A stretch of DNA of 64,000 bases from Anthracocystis setariae. Lineage: Eukaryota > Basidiomycota > Ustilaginomycetes > Ustilaginales > Ustilaginaceae. A program made the position numbers and the translations under genes. How positions within the stretch are numbered: the stretch's first letter is position 1; each line of letters starts with the position of its first letter. Below, piece after piece: positions 19,517 to 29,151 of this stretch. The stretch spans positions 744,001 through 808,000 of the forward strand of contig CAKMXJ010000003.1 of assembly GCA_928724745.1 (NCBI GenBank), written 5' to 3'. The notes under the pieces were generated by a model. That model worked only from the letters and a program-made list of their open reading frames with translations. It was not told the origin of the DNA and ran no database searches.

Positions 19517-19672
19517 TGATAAAAATAATCGGCAAGGTCGACCAAGGCGACTCTTGCCTAAAGGAGGAGATGATGGAGGAAAGAAGAGAGGAGGAGGAAC
19601 TGGCGGCACCAGAAAAGTGGGTGCGGAGACACGTAAGCCTGGTTCAGATGTACACGCTGGTCACGTGCTGCA
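19517..19672 (-). repeat. Split direct repeat A1
   Basis: This copy of the 156-bp A repeat forms the 5' end (coding sense) of the element. It lies 42 bp upstream of the preferred Gag ATG and probably contains the element promoter. Confidence 0.88.
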
Positions 19673-20606
19673 ACTGTACACAGTATACCCATGCTTCATC
19701 TTCGCATCGCTACCGCTTCCTCAGATAGAGAAAGAGATGCTAGCTGTCGCGAGTATCGTTTGGTCTCGAGATAGAAAAGCATCAACACGAAAAGCTCATT
19801 GGTTTGTCTATCATCGCATGCAAGGTGGATCGCATCTCTGAAAGCACGTCAGACAAAGGTGGGAATGATCGTTTAACTTGAAGATCCAGTGAATGATGCG
19901 TACAAGTGCCACAGTACAGTACCTGTCCATAAGTTTCCGCACGGTCGCGTTTTTGGAATTTTGTGTAACATGAAATTATGCACACTCTTTTGCTCATCAA
20001 TTCTCAACACCCAGCTTTGTATACCTTTGCTTGTTTGTGTTGGACTGATAGTGTATTGGGAACATTATCAGTGGCTGTGAGCTGGCATTGTTTGAATTGT
20101 TGAATGAAGTGCTGTGCTTGATCAAGCTGTGCTTAACCAGTTTTGCTGCAAGCTGTCAACTGAGCTAAAATCAAGGAAAAAAGTTAGCTGTCTCTCAAAG
20201 CTGTGTCCACAGCATTGACGATGTCTTGATGTTTGCTCTGGTGAGGGTAGGCTTGAATCAAGCTGACCACCAAAGCAGTCGTCAAGATCAACAGCAGTTC
20301 AGAGTTGCAAGCCATGAAGAGTCAGATGGGGGTGGTAAATTTTCCTAACAAGCATGCTTCCTTTTTGTTGCTAGCAAGCTGTAATATACTTGTGTACTAC
20401 CACATGAGCTTCATATGTCAACAACTACCCCTCACTGGGCATCAAGCTAGCTAGCTGGTATGGTCTTTACATTGCTGTATACTGTTGGACACCATCAAAT
20501 TTATTCACAACCATGAAGAGAAATTTGAAAATTGAAAATCGTCCGGATACTTTTTGACACATGCTGTACAGTACAGCTGTCAATCTTTTAAGCTGGAGAT
20601 GGATTA
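19673..20606. other. Intergenic region, no gene seen
   Basis: This region between the retrotransposon and the UTP12 stop is more AT-rich than its surroundings. It contains repeated TACAGTAC/GTACAGTAC words (near 19915 and 20566). No open frame of interest was found on either strand. Confidence 0.5.
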
Positions 20607-23600
20607 CTAACCCACTCGAAGTTTCCTCTTCCTTGCTGCCTTGTCCTCGATCTTCTGCCTGACGGTTTCTTCGTCGAGATCGAGACCTTGTCGTTCGTAG
20701 ATCTCGCCAGTCTTTTTGACGACGAGCTGCGCCTTGACGAATTTCAGCGCGACGAGGTTGAATCCGACGGTAGCTTTTTGTCGAGCGAGCGCTTGACGAA
20801 GGTGACTCTTAAGATCGAGTAAAGTGGGACGCATGATGCGATTAGCGATGATCTGGTTGTGATGCGTGCGTAGGAGGAAGAAAAGGATACGCGAGACCAG
20901 CGGAATGTTCCACTCCTTGCGTGCGAAATAGTCGAGGAAGCCAAGCAACGAAAGCACTTTGTCAAAAGGCAGAACGAGCAGCGCATCGTCAAGTTGAGCC
21001 GGAAGGATCTTTTCGATCACACGCAGCACGTAGCGTTGAGCTGAGATGTCTTCGTCTACGGGCGAGCGGAAGGATCCACGCGAGCAAGTGGACGTATCGA
21101 ACTCGGCCATAATCAGCGCATGGTAGGCAGGTTCGGCTTGACCAGCGGCACGAGCAGCAGTTCTCGCTTCGATATCCGCATCTGCCGTCTCGAGCGCTTC
21201 AACCAATCGTTCTCCCGCCATCATAGTCTCCCTCGTACTCTTTGACACGGCCGTGGCTTCTGGCCCAGCTGTCACAGCGCCTTCCGCATCAGGATCCGCA
21301 CCGTCAGCAAGCGACCCAATCGCAAGCTCATCATCCTGCCTCGTTGAACCCGCACTCTCAAACGCCTTTTCCATCTCGCGCTCGCGCTCTTCCTCCAAAA
21401 ACAGCGGCTCGTCCGTCTTCTCCCACGTCCGAATGCTCCTGTCCGCACCTGCCGTCACAACCACCTTTCCGCTGTGGCCCGGCGCGACCGCCCAAACCTC
21501 GCCATGGTGTCCCTCCAGTTGCTGAATCAACTGGAAATTGTCTCCATCCCAATGCTTGAGCAGACCATCCTTGGCTACGGTCCAGAAGTGGTGCGAGTCG
21601 CCCTGTCGGCCTCCCATCAACCCACCTCCTTGTTGGCCGCGCTCAAAGCAGACGCCCATGATGCTCTCGTTGTGGGCAAAGATGGATTTGTGACAGTCAC
21701 CGAAATCGAGCCCCCAGATCTTGACGTTCTTGTCGGCAGAGACGGTGACGCAGAGTTTGCTGTCGGCAGAGATGTCGAGCGAAAGAACGGGCAGCTTGTG
21801 GCCGTACAGAGAAAGGAAAAACTTGAGCGAGTCGGCAAAGAAGACCTTGACCGTGTTGTCGAGGAGGGAGAGGGCAAGGAGCTTGCCATTGGGCGAGAAG
21901 CGAGCACAGAGGACGTCATCGGTCATCTTGAGCGTTCGCACGTGCACCAAAGCGAGCTGAGGCTCGGGCTGAGCTTTGCTAGCCGCGTTCGTGGCGCCGT
22001 CTTCACCATGGTCTCCATCGCTGTCGTCGTCGGGTACCTGCATTTCGAACTCCCAAAACTTGACCTCCTTATCAGCGCTGGCTGTCACGCAGCCAAGACC
22101 GTCGGGCTGTACGGCGACACTCCAAACGGGACCCTGGTGTGCATCGAGAGTTTCTACGGCGATACCAGCGCGAACGTCGAAGCTGCGAAGCGTGCCGTCT
22201 TTGCATGCGACCAACACGTGCTGATCGCCTGGCAGCCATGCAACAGAGAGAGCATAGCCACAGGGGAGAGTGCGGATGCAGCGGCCAGTCTTGACGTTCC
22301 AGATTTTGAGTTGACCAGCACCACACGCGGAAGCGAGCAGATTGTCATCGGAAGAAAGCGCCACAGCGCGAATATCGGAACGGTGACCGGGGGCTTCAAG
22401 CACACTGGCGAGCACTGGTTCGATCGGATGAGCTTTTTCAGCCTTGGTACGAGGTGGTGCTGGAACGCTGTAGATCTCGAGAGCGTTTGTGGAGAGCGCG
22501 CAGAGGACGCTGAGGCCGAACTTGTTGGATGACGATGAACCTGACTTGGGAGTGACGAGGGAGAAACTCTTCAATTTGCCAGCTACGGGTCGGACGTTAG
22601 TGTAAGCCTCGATGCGGTCAAGCCATGTGACGTGATCAGGAACAGCGTCGATGGCGACCTCTGGTGCGGACGAGGCTTCCTTGGCTCGCTTTTTGTCGGC
22701 TTTTTCTTTGTTGCGCTTGCGTCTTCGCTCGATCTTCTTGATCATTTCGTGCGTCGAACGAAGGCGAAAGATCTGCACTGCTTTGTCGGTGCTCGAAAGA
22801 GCGATGTACCCCTGTGCATTTGCTGATGTCGATGAAGTGCTTTGTTGACGTTTAGGAACGCCGCAGAACTCGATCTGCGTAACCCTGTGTTTGCCCGACA
22901 AAGGGATGCTGCCTTTCGCCACAATGAATTTGTCGGAGGAGCCGTTGATTGGATTGTCAGAGATCGACGCAGTTTGGAGACCTCTTGACAAGGATTCTGC
23001 AGAGATTTCCCATACTTTCAGATCTCCATCGGCACTTCCGGTGAGAACGAGTGCACCACCATCAGCAGTCGCGTTACGGTCGATTGTTTCGTTTTGGTCT
23101 TGGTTGGGGTCTTTTGGCGATACTTGCATTGCCAAAGGGACGTTCTGCGATACAGCTAAGCTCCAGATCTCTCCTGAGCCATGCACGACAGTCTCGATAC
23201 AGTGTTGCAGAGAGAGATCCCAGAGCTTCAAGAGGCCATCTTTGGAGGTGCTCAGCAGGTACCCAGCTGCGCTTGTGTCGGTGTGAACGGCGGCTGAGGA
23301 AGATGCACCATCAGGGTTGAACAGGTTGGTAGGCGTCTGCACGAAAGCGATGGCGGTGACAGCGTCACGGTGGCCGCGGAGACGGTACAGCCCGGTCTCG
23401 GCTACAAGATCCCAGAGAATGATGTCGGTATCAAGACTTGCACTGGCGATTCTCAAGCCCTGAGCGTCGAATGCGAGAGCAACGATGGCCTTGTTATGGC
23501 CATTAAAGGTGACTGAGGTGGTATTGGACTCGGCAGACCAGAGTCGGATGCTGCCATCTTGGTATCCGACGGCAAACATGTCGGGATCTGTAGGCGATCT

Positions 23601-23804
23601 GGCGAGCGCGGTGACATTGGATCGGTGGCCAAGTTCATGCCATGTAGCCAGCAGAGCGCCGCGGCGGACATCCCAGACGAGAACATCTTCGAGAGCTGGG
23701 ACGAACGCTGTCTTGGTATCGGCGTCGAGAATCGAGTTGGACGAGGCGGAAGCGATGATGCCGAATGCCGAAGTCGGCTCGTGACGGAGGTAAGAGCGCA
23801 CCAT
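20607..23804 (-). CDS. UTP12: U3 snoRNP WD40 protein Utp12/Dip2 (WDR3)
   Basis: Single exon, 1065 residues. Utp12 is part of the UTP-B subcomplex of the small-subunit processome and is needed for 18S rRNA maturation in the nucleolus. The N-terminus MVRSYLRHEPTSAFGII is the family start. Two WD40 propellers span roughly residues 15-800, seen from many GHxx...LWD-type units (DVLVWDVRRG, ASLDTDIILWDL, GAGQLKIWNVKTGRC, SADKNVKIWGLDFGDC, GADRSIRTWEKTDEP). An insertion of basic residues (KKIERRRKRNKEKADKKR) lies between blades. The C-terminal Utp12 domain (about 912-1035) has LPFDKVLSLLGFLDYFARK and NRIMRPTLLDLKSHLRQAL. The tail is basic (KIEDKAARKRKLRVG), fitting nucleolar location. Length is slightly above that of yeast Dip2. 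Confidence 0.94.
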   Translation of the reverse strand: MVRSYLRHEPTSAFGIIASASSNSILDADTKTAFVPALEDVLVWDVRRGALLATWHELGHRSNVTALARSPTDPDMFAVGYQDGSIRLWSAESNTTSVTFNGHNKAIVALAFDAQGLRIASASLDTDIILWDLVAETGLYRLRGHRDAVTAIAFVQTPTNLFNPDGASSSAAVHTDTSAAGYLLSTSKDGLLKLWDLSLQHCIETVVHGSGEIWSLAVSQNVPLAMQVSPKDPNQDQNETIDRNATADGGALVLTGSADGDLKVWEISAESLSRGLQTASISDNPINGSSDKFIVAKGSIPLSGKHRVTQIEFCGVPKRQQSTSSTSANAQGYIALSSTDKAVQIFRLRSTHEMIKKIERRRKRNKEKADKKRAKEASSAPEVAIDAVPDHVTWLDRIEAYTNVRPVAGKLKSFSLVTPKSGSSSSNKFGLSVLCALSTNALEIYSVPAPPRTKAEKAHPIEPVLASVLEAPGHRSDIRAVALSSDDNLLASACGAGQLKIWNVKTGRCIRTLPCGYALSVAWLPGDQHVLVACKDGTLRSFDVRAGIAVETLDAHQGPVWSVAVQPDGLGCVTASADKEVKFWEFEMQVPDDDSDGDHGEDGATNAASKAQPEPQLALVHVRTLKMTDDVLCARFSPNGKLLALSLLDNTVKVFFADSLKFFLSLYGHKLPVLSLDISADSKLCVTVSADKNVKIWGLDFGDCHKSIFAHNESIMGVCFERGQQGGGLMGGRQGDSHHFWTVAKDGLLKHWDGDNFQLIQQLEGHHGEVWAVAPGHSGKVVVTAGADRSIRTWEKTDEPLFLEEEREREMEKAFESAGSTRQDDELAIGSLADGADPDAEGAVTAGPEATAVSKSTRETMMAGERLVEALETADADIEARTAARAAGQAEPAYHALIMAEFDTSTCSRGSFRSPVDEDISAQRYVLRVIEKILPAQLDDALLVLPFDKVLSLLGFLDYFARKEWNIPLVSRILFFLLRTHHNQIIANRIMRPTLLDLKSHLRQALARQKATVGFNLVALKFVKAQLVVKKTGEIYERQGLDLDEETVRQKIEDKAARKRKLRVG

Positions 23805-25255
23805 GGCGTCTTGGCACCGCTATCTTGTGCAAAGCTGTCCTGAAGCTCTGCAGCGGTAACAAGAACGTCAAGATGCAGGATGTCAAAGGGCGGATGAAAG
23901 GTAGCAAGACAAGGCACGGTCGAGGTCAAAAGGCCCTTGAGCCCTCTGCAGTCAACTTTCCAAAATTTCTGGAAGAAAAAAAAAAAAAAAAACAAAGTCG
24001 AGTGGACAGGGTTCTTTTGATCGGCTCCGAAGCCCAGAAAATTATTGACCGCGATTCCTCCACTCGTAGCCAGACCACCGCGCAACCCAAAATTTTCGGA
24101 TCGAAGCTGTTTCACTTTGCGGTCAAACATCAAACAAATATGGGCGACGGCGGTTCTTTTGGAAAGAGATCCATGTCGTGGTGCTGGAAGCAAGCTTTGG
24201 CAAATCGGAGAGTCGTTTGATACAACACCATGCTCTTTTGAGATGGACGGTTGGAAGCAGAACCCATGGTGTTGGCATCACAGCCATGCGGTGAGCGCTG
24301 AGTGCAGTGGTGGAAATGTCAGTAGAATATGACCATTGGAGTCGTTCCAGAAAGTTGTGCAACTGTTCCGAGAAAAGAAGGTATGCATCCTTTGACAGCT
24401 AGAGTCACAGTTCGGGTTGCAAACAAAGAATCGAGACGGACCAAAGCAAGCCTAGCAGAAGCGACAGAAATTGCATGGCAGTGACGTGCAGGCACGAGCA
24501 AGCTGCAGAAGGGTCCGCCGAAGGGTACAGCAGCAGTTGGTGATTTTGGGAGGTGAGGCGCTTGGTCGAGTGACTGAAGCAGCTGGATTAATCAACAAAA
24601 ATAAAATAAAATTTCGCCCTCGTGACTCTCACTCACGGCACATGCGCTCAGCGGCACCCACGGCCAACCAAAAGCTAAAGCTGACAAGCGCGTCGCACCG
24701 TCACTGCGCTCTCGTCGCCAATTTTCAAGGGTCCATTTCCATCGCCATCGCCATCGCCATCGCCATCGCCATCGCATTCCGCCTCACCATCCTAGCAGCA
24801 TATCATCACCATCCTCGCCATCATCCACCTCTGTCAGCCGACTGCACTTTTTCAACTTTGCAGCACTCGTTCGGCCGCTGATCCTGCTGAACATCCATCC
24901 GCATCAAACCGACACGCTGTCCCATCGTCCATCCAACCGCGCTTATCTGTTGAACAGCGTCTTCCATCCACACTTGTTCATTCATCAAACATCCTACTAT
25001 CTTAAGACATCGAACCAATATCCGTTTGGACTGCACTCATCTCCACATACATCTTGGCTGCACATTCGGCTGCAGCTTGACAAAGCCTCCCGGCAGGTGG
25101 ATTTCTGTACATTGGGGCTGCTTGACCAAGCGTTGCACATGGATTCCAGGCTTTAACGGTGAGCACGCCAACGCGCATTCCGCACGCGTCCTTTATCGGA
25201 GCCAGCACAAGCCACCTCTGCTTCCACTTTCCGCACAGCCGGCAAAGGGCATGAT
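23805..25255. other. Divergent promoter region of UTP12 and PSY2
   Basis: This 1.45-kb region lies between two divergent genes. It holds an A-run at about 23970-23990, a (CCATCG)n hexanucleotide tract at about 24739-24776, and a pyrimidine-rich leader for the plus-strand gene. Two small upstream open frames are present before the PSY2 start (see findings). No other gene is supported. Confidence 0.5.
24739..24776. repeat. (CCATCG)n microsatellite
   Basis: About six perfect hexanucleotide units lie in the presumed 5' leader or promoter of PSY2. Confidence 0.85.
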
Positions 25256-28200
25256 ATGGCGGTCCACCAAGTGACCGACGCATCCAATCAGGGCGGCGAT
25301 GCATCGCCCCTCGATCACACCCATGCTCAACCTCCATCACCGCAGCCCCACAATGATCTCGCTGTAGCTTCGCAAACCGATGCTTCGTCATCTGTACCAA
25401 CATCATCACCTTCAACCCTACCAGAACTGTCAGCGACCTCAACGCATCCAATCGGTATACATGCCAACATCGTTTCAGACCTTGCTTCTTCTTCGTCTCT
25501 ACCTCTCGCGTCAATATCCACCGAGATTAGCATGACATCGGTCTCCAACGAAGCCGCCCAAGATCCTTTCACCCCATCCAACCTTCCTGAAATTCCCGAC
25601 GAGGTCCTCACTCTACAGGCCGATCAATACTCGGTTGCGGCAGCGGTCACACCATCCATGGAGCAGCACGAGCTCGCCCCAGAGACCAACATGGATGCTG
25701 ATCATGAAATGCACGATTACCGCGCCGCAATCAACGCACCGCTTCCATCCATGTTCAACAGCAACGCCATTCCACTCGAAGAAGATGCTTCCGGAGATCT
25801 CTCGGCTTCGTCCAACGACGCGCTTACCCTCACATCCACCGTTTCTCGTGGTAACTACCACCAATGCGGGTCCGCGCGCCGAGTCAAGGTCTACGAACTC
25901 AAAGGCGAAACATGGTTCGACAGGGGAACAGGCTACTGCGCCGGCGTCTACGACGAGACGGTAGACGAGGCGCTTCTAGTGGCGCGGCGCGAAGAAAAGT
26001 GCCAGTTCCTTGAAGGCGTCGATGTGCCACCGGAAGCAGAAATGGATGAAAACGAACCTGTACTCGGCCAGGATGGTGCTCAGAAACCGCAGCCGCAAGC
26101 TTGCCAATTTGTCGTGGTCGTCAGCGAGAATCTCGAATCAGAGGACATCCTACTTGCGAGCAAAGTCGTCAAGGAGGAAGTATACCAACGTCAGCAGGAT
26201 ACGCTCGTCGTCTGGACAGAACCGACCGGCGTCGACATGGCGCTCAGCTTTCAAGAGGCCGAAGGATGCAACGAGGTATGGGAGTTTCTCACCGAAGTCC
26301 AAAAGCATTTCATGGGTCTGGCCGAGGAAGCTTTGACCGACTCTCCTCCCACCACACCCAATCCACAATCACCCACCGGCATGATTGGTATGTCAGCTTC
26401 CAGCTCAGGCATCGAACCACTGCTCACCATCATGGGCGAGTACAAGGGCCTACCAGAGCCTACACTCGCCAACCTCGACAAGATCGACGCCATGATCAAG
26501 GATGCAACCTCTCGCGGTCCTATGATGCGCGAGAAGCTCACCACCTGGCTCATGGACTCACACTACATCCGCAAGCTCGTTCCCTTCTTCCATACCGTCG
26601 AGGAGCTCGAGGCGCTGCCTGCGCTACATATGCTGTGCACCATCATGCAGACCATCTTGCTACTCAACGACAGCTTCCTCTTCGAATACATCCTGCAGGA
26701 CGACGTTTTCCTTGGGGTGGTGGGCATGCTCGAGTACGATCCTGAATTCCCCCAGCTCAAGGCCAACTACCGCGATCATCTGACCCAACGGGCACGCTTC
26801 AAGCAGGTCATCGAGATTGGTGATCCCATGATCGTCGCCAAGATCCATCAGACCTATCGTCTCGTCTACCTTCGTGACGTCATCCTCGCACGAGTCGTAG
26901 ACGATCCCACCGTATCGATCCTCAATTCGTTCATCTTCTTCCACCAAAACGACATTGTCAACTACTGTTGTCAGAACGACGTCTTCCTCAGCGACCTCTT
27001 CAATATGCTCATGAATCCCGAAGAGCCCGAGGAAAAGCGATCCGAAGGTGTTCTCTTCCTGCAACAGCTCTGCGCCATGGCCAAGCTCATTCAATTGCCG
27101 GCGCGCATCTCTCTCTACCGCACATTGACTGAATGGGGCCTGCTCAATGTCCTGCAGTACGCGCTCGAGCGCTTGGGCCAGAACGCGCGCAACGCTGCCG
27201 CCGAGATGTTGATGACCATCATCGAGTATGATGCAAACAGTGTTCGTGCACACGTCGTGTCGCAAGTCGAGCAAAATGCACGACCCTTGGTCAGCATGAT
27301 GATCGACATACTGCATAACGAACACGATCCAGGTCTCAAGACACAGATTGCAGAAGCCATGCGCATCCTCTTTGACGTCACTTCAGATGGGGGACCCATG
27401 GCGGCTCAGGCTCAGGTCTTGTCCGTGCAAGCGCTGAACAAGACCAAGGCTGATCCGGATCGCTTCTTGACATGGATCTACGATGCCGAGATCTTACGAC
27501 TCTGCTCGCCTTTCAACTCACTACCAGATTTCCGCGTGTTGTCGAAAGGCGAAAAGCTACCCACGCTGCCTCGTCATCGCTCGGCGCTCTATGGCCATCT
27601 CTGCGATCTTCTCTGCCACATGATCGCGCACAACTCGTTCAGGAGTCAATACTTTGTGCTCACCTCCGAGATCTCCAAGAAGGTCGGATCTTTGCTCCAC
27701 TCACGCGAGAAGTTCCTGCGATTGTCCGCACTGCGCTTCTTCAAATGCTGCCTGGCCAGCAACAACCAGTTCACCAACCGACACTTTATCAAGATCGAAC
27801 TCTTCTCATCCATTCTTGGCCTGCTCGAGGCGGAAGGCGATCGCAACAACCTGGTTGCTTCCGCTTGTCTCGACTTCTTCGAGCATATGAGGCGCGAGAA
27901 CATGAAGACCTTGATCGGTCATTGCATGGATCGACACGGCCCACGCATGCGTCAGCTCGCACAGGCGCCGCATACAAACCTTTTGTTCCAACTGCTTGTG
28001 TGTCAATGGGAGAGGAATCAAGAGCCTCTGCCGCAGCAAGAAACGACCGAGTCTGCAAACCGAGCCGGTGAAACGGAGGAAAAGGGCGGCCAGCAAGCTG
28101 AATCTGGAAAGGGCCACGTAGGTATCGGAGCAACGGACGCTGAGGATGAGAGCTACTTCCAGGACGATGACGAAGCGAAGAAGGGCGGTGCACCGACTGG

Positions 28201-28819
28201 CAGCGCTATCGGTCTTGTTCCCTACGATGACGATGATGAGGACGAGGACGGCGAACCTAGCAGCGAGCTTGCACAGGCGGCGACGAAGAGCTCAGCAGAA
28301 GGGTCTCTATCGCCTTCATCTCTCTCGCGGATTCCCGAAAAACGTCGCAGGATCGATGACGAGGAAGACGGCGATGACCAACTCTCTCGTCTCTCCAAAC
28401 GCAAGTCGGGTCGCCTGCCGAAGAACAAAAGCAAGTCTGCAAGCGATCCAAAGTCGCTAAACGCCGATGAGGGCGCGAGTCCGACACAGCAGCCCGGCGG
28501 CTTCATCCGCAGCATGGCCAATACCATCAGCAACACCTTCACGGGGAGTGGAACCAAGCGTGGAAAATCGCGCTCTCCATCGCCCAAACGATCCAAAGCG
28601 GATTCCTCACCGTCTTCACCCAAGCAAGAACCCGAAGCCACATCGCCGGGCTCAAGTCCAAAAAGCAGCCCAGCCAGAAATGGCAAGAACGGCACCATTA
28701 CTGGTGGTGGTCTGGGCATCAAAAGAATCTCGTTGGGACTCACAGGGGCGGCAAAGAAGATGGCTGCACAGTCGAACGTACGCTCGACGGACAAAACAGA
28801 AGAAGGTCAAGACTCGTAA
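25256..28819 (+). CDS. PSY2: Protein phosphatase 4 regulatory subunit 3 (Psy2/PPP4R3/SMEK)
   Basis: Single exon, 1187 residues. This subunit targets the PP4 catalytic subunit to substrates; in yeast it acts in DNA-damage recovery and meiosis. Residues 1-205 are a disordered Ser/Thr/Pro-rich extension not typical of animal orthologues. An EVH1/PH-like domain follows (about 208-365; RRVKVYELKGETWFDRGTGYC, DTLVVWTEPTGVDMALSFQE). The SMK-1 domain and Armadillo-like repeats run from about 390 to 920 (TTWLMDSHYIRKLVPFFHTVEELEAL..., LNSFIFFHQNDIVNYCCQND). The C-terminal tail is acidic and basic by turns (YDDDDEDEDGEP, PEKRRRIDDEEDGDD), with likely nuclear localisation signals. The ATG at 25256 is preceded at 25251 by an out-of-frame ATG that overlaps it. 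Confidence 0.94.
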   Translation: MAVHQVTDASNQGGDASPLDHTHAQPPSPQPHNDLAVASQTDASSSVPTSSPSTLPELSATSTHPIGIHANIVSDLASSSSLPLASISTEISMTSVSNEAAQDPFTPSNLPEIPDEVLTLQADQYSVAAAVTPSMEQHELAPETNMDADHEMHDYRAAINAPLPSMFNSNAIPLEEDASGDLSASSNDALTLTSTVSRGNYHQCGSARRVKVYELKGETWFDRGTGYCAGVYDETVDEALLVARREEKCQFLEGVDVPPEAEMDENEPVLGQDGAQKPQPQACQFVVVVSENLESEDILLASKVVKEEVYQRQQDTLVVWTEPTGVDMALSFQEAEGCNEVWEFLTEVQKHFMGLAEEALTDSPPTTPNPQSPTGMIGMSASSSGIEPLLTIMGEYKGLPEPTLANLDKIDAMIKDATSRGPMMREKLTTWLMDSHYIRKLVPFFHTVEELEALPALHMLCTIMQTILLLNDSFLFEYILQDDVFLGVVGMLEYDPEFPQLKANYRDHLTQRARFKQVIEIGDPMIVAKIHQTYRLVYLRDVILARVVDDPTVSILNSFIFFHQNDIVNYCCQNDVFLSDLFNMLMNPEEPEEKRSEGVLFLQQLCAMAKLIQLPARISLYRTLTEWGLLNVLQYALERLGQNARNAAAEMLMTIIEYDANSVRAHVVSQVEQNARPLVSMMIDILHNEHDPGLKTQIAEAMRILFDVTSDGGPMAAQAQVLSVQALNKTKADPDRFLTWIYDAEILRLCSPFNSLPDFRVLSKGEKLPTLPRHRSALYGHLCDLLCHMIAHNSFRSQYFVLTSEISKKVGSLLHSREKFLRLSALRFFKCCLASNNQFTNRHFIKIELFSSILGLLEAEGDRNNLVASACLDFFEHMRRENMKTLIGHCMDRHGPRMRQLAQAPHTNLLFQLLVCQWERNQEPLPQQETTESANRAGETEEKGGQQAESGKGHVGIGATDAEDESYFQDDDEAKKGGAPTGSAIGLVPYDDDDEDEDGEPSSELAQAATKSSAEGSLSPSSLSRIPEKRRRIDDEEDGDDQLSRLSKRKSGRLPKNKSKSASDPKSLNADEGASPTQQPGGFIRSMANTISNTFTGSGTKRGKSRSPSPKRSKADSSPSSPKQEPEATSPGSSPKSSPARNGKNGTITGGGLGIKRISLGLTGAAKKMAAQSNVRSTDKTEEGQDS

Positions 28820-29151
28820 GCTGCATGTTCGTATTCGATTTGTTTCTATTGGGTAGTTCCTAGTTGTTTCACCTGTCGTCGTAATTTGTACAACCATTGT
28901 AGAACTCTTCTATCGCATGTTCCGCACTGATCTAGACGCTCACGTTGTCGATGACGGTGGTAGTGTCAGAGCGTTGCAGGAAGGTTTCGTAACGGTGTGG
29001 CTGAAGTTGGAGTGGTCGGTGAAATTTGCGGCGATTTGTGCGGGCCACCATTTCGGGTGAGCGTGCAGTGGCGTGCATAGCCGTAAAATGACTCGCCCCT
29101 TGACCGAATCGAGGGATTTCTGACCACCATCATCTTCTAAGCTTTGTGTCG
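28820..29151. other. Intergenic region before DAO
   Basis: This 330-bp region contains the PSY2 3' end and the promoter of the next gene. No gene or clear signal is seen. Confidence 0.45.

Larger units (their letters stand above)
14779..19672 (-). mobile_element. Tyrosine-recombinase retrotransposon, Ngaro/DIRS group, split direct repeats
   Basis: About 4.9 kb. Two sequences occur twice: X at 14779-14880 and 15109-15210 (102 bp), and Y at 14954-15109 and 19517-19672 (156 bp), with copies identical as read. Read on the coding (minus) strand the order is Y, internal genes, X, Y, 73-bp spacer, X. This is the A1-internal-B1-A2-B2 split-direct-repeat layout of Ngaro and PAT elements. The internal region encodes Gag, reverse transcriptase/RNase H and a tyrosine recombinase, in that order. 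There is no DDE integrase, aspartic protease or conventional LTR. Identical repeats and open frames suggest a recent, possibly functional insertion. It sits 3' of the zinc-finger gene and downstream of UTP12, breaking neither. Confidence 0.9.

Noticed and set aside
15266..19609. LTR (gypsy or copia) retrotransposon
   Set aside because: No DDE integrase or aspartic protease is readable, the repeats are split rather than terminal, and a tyrosine recombinase is present.
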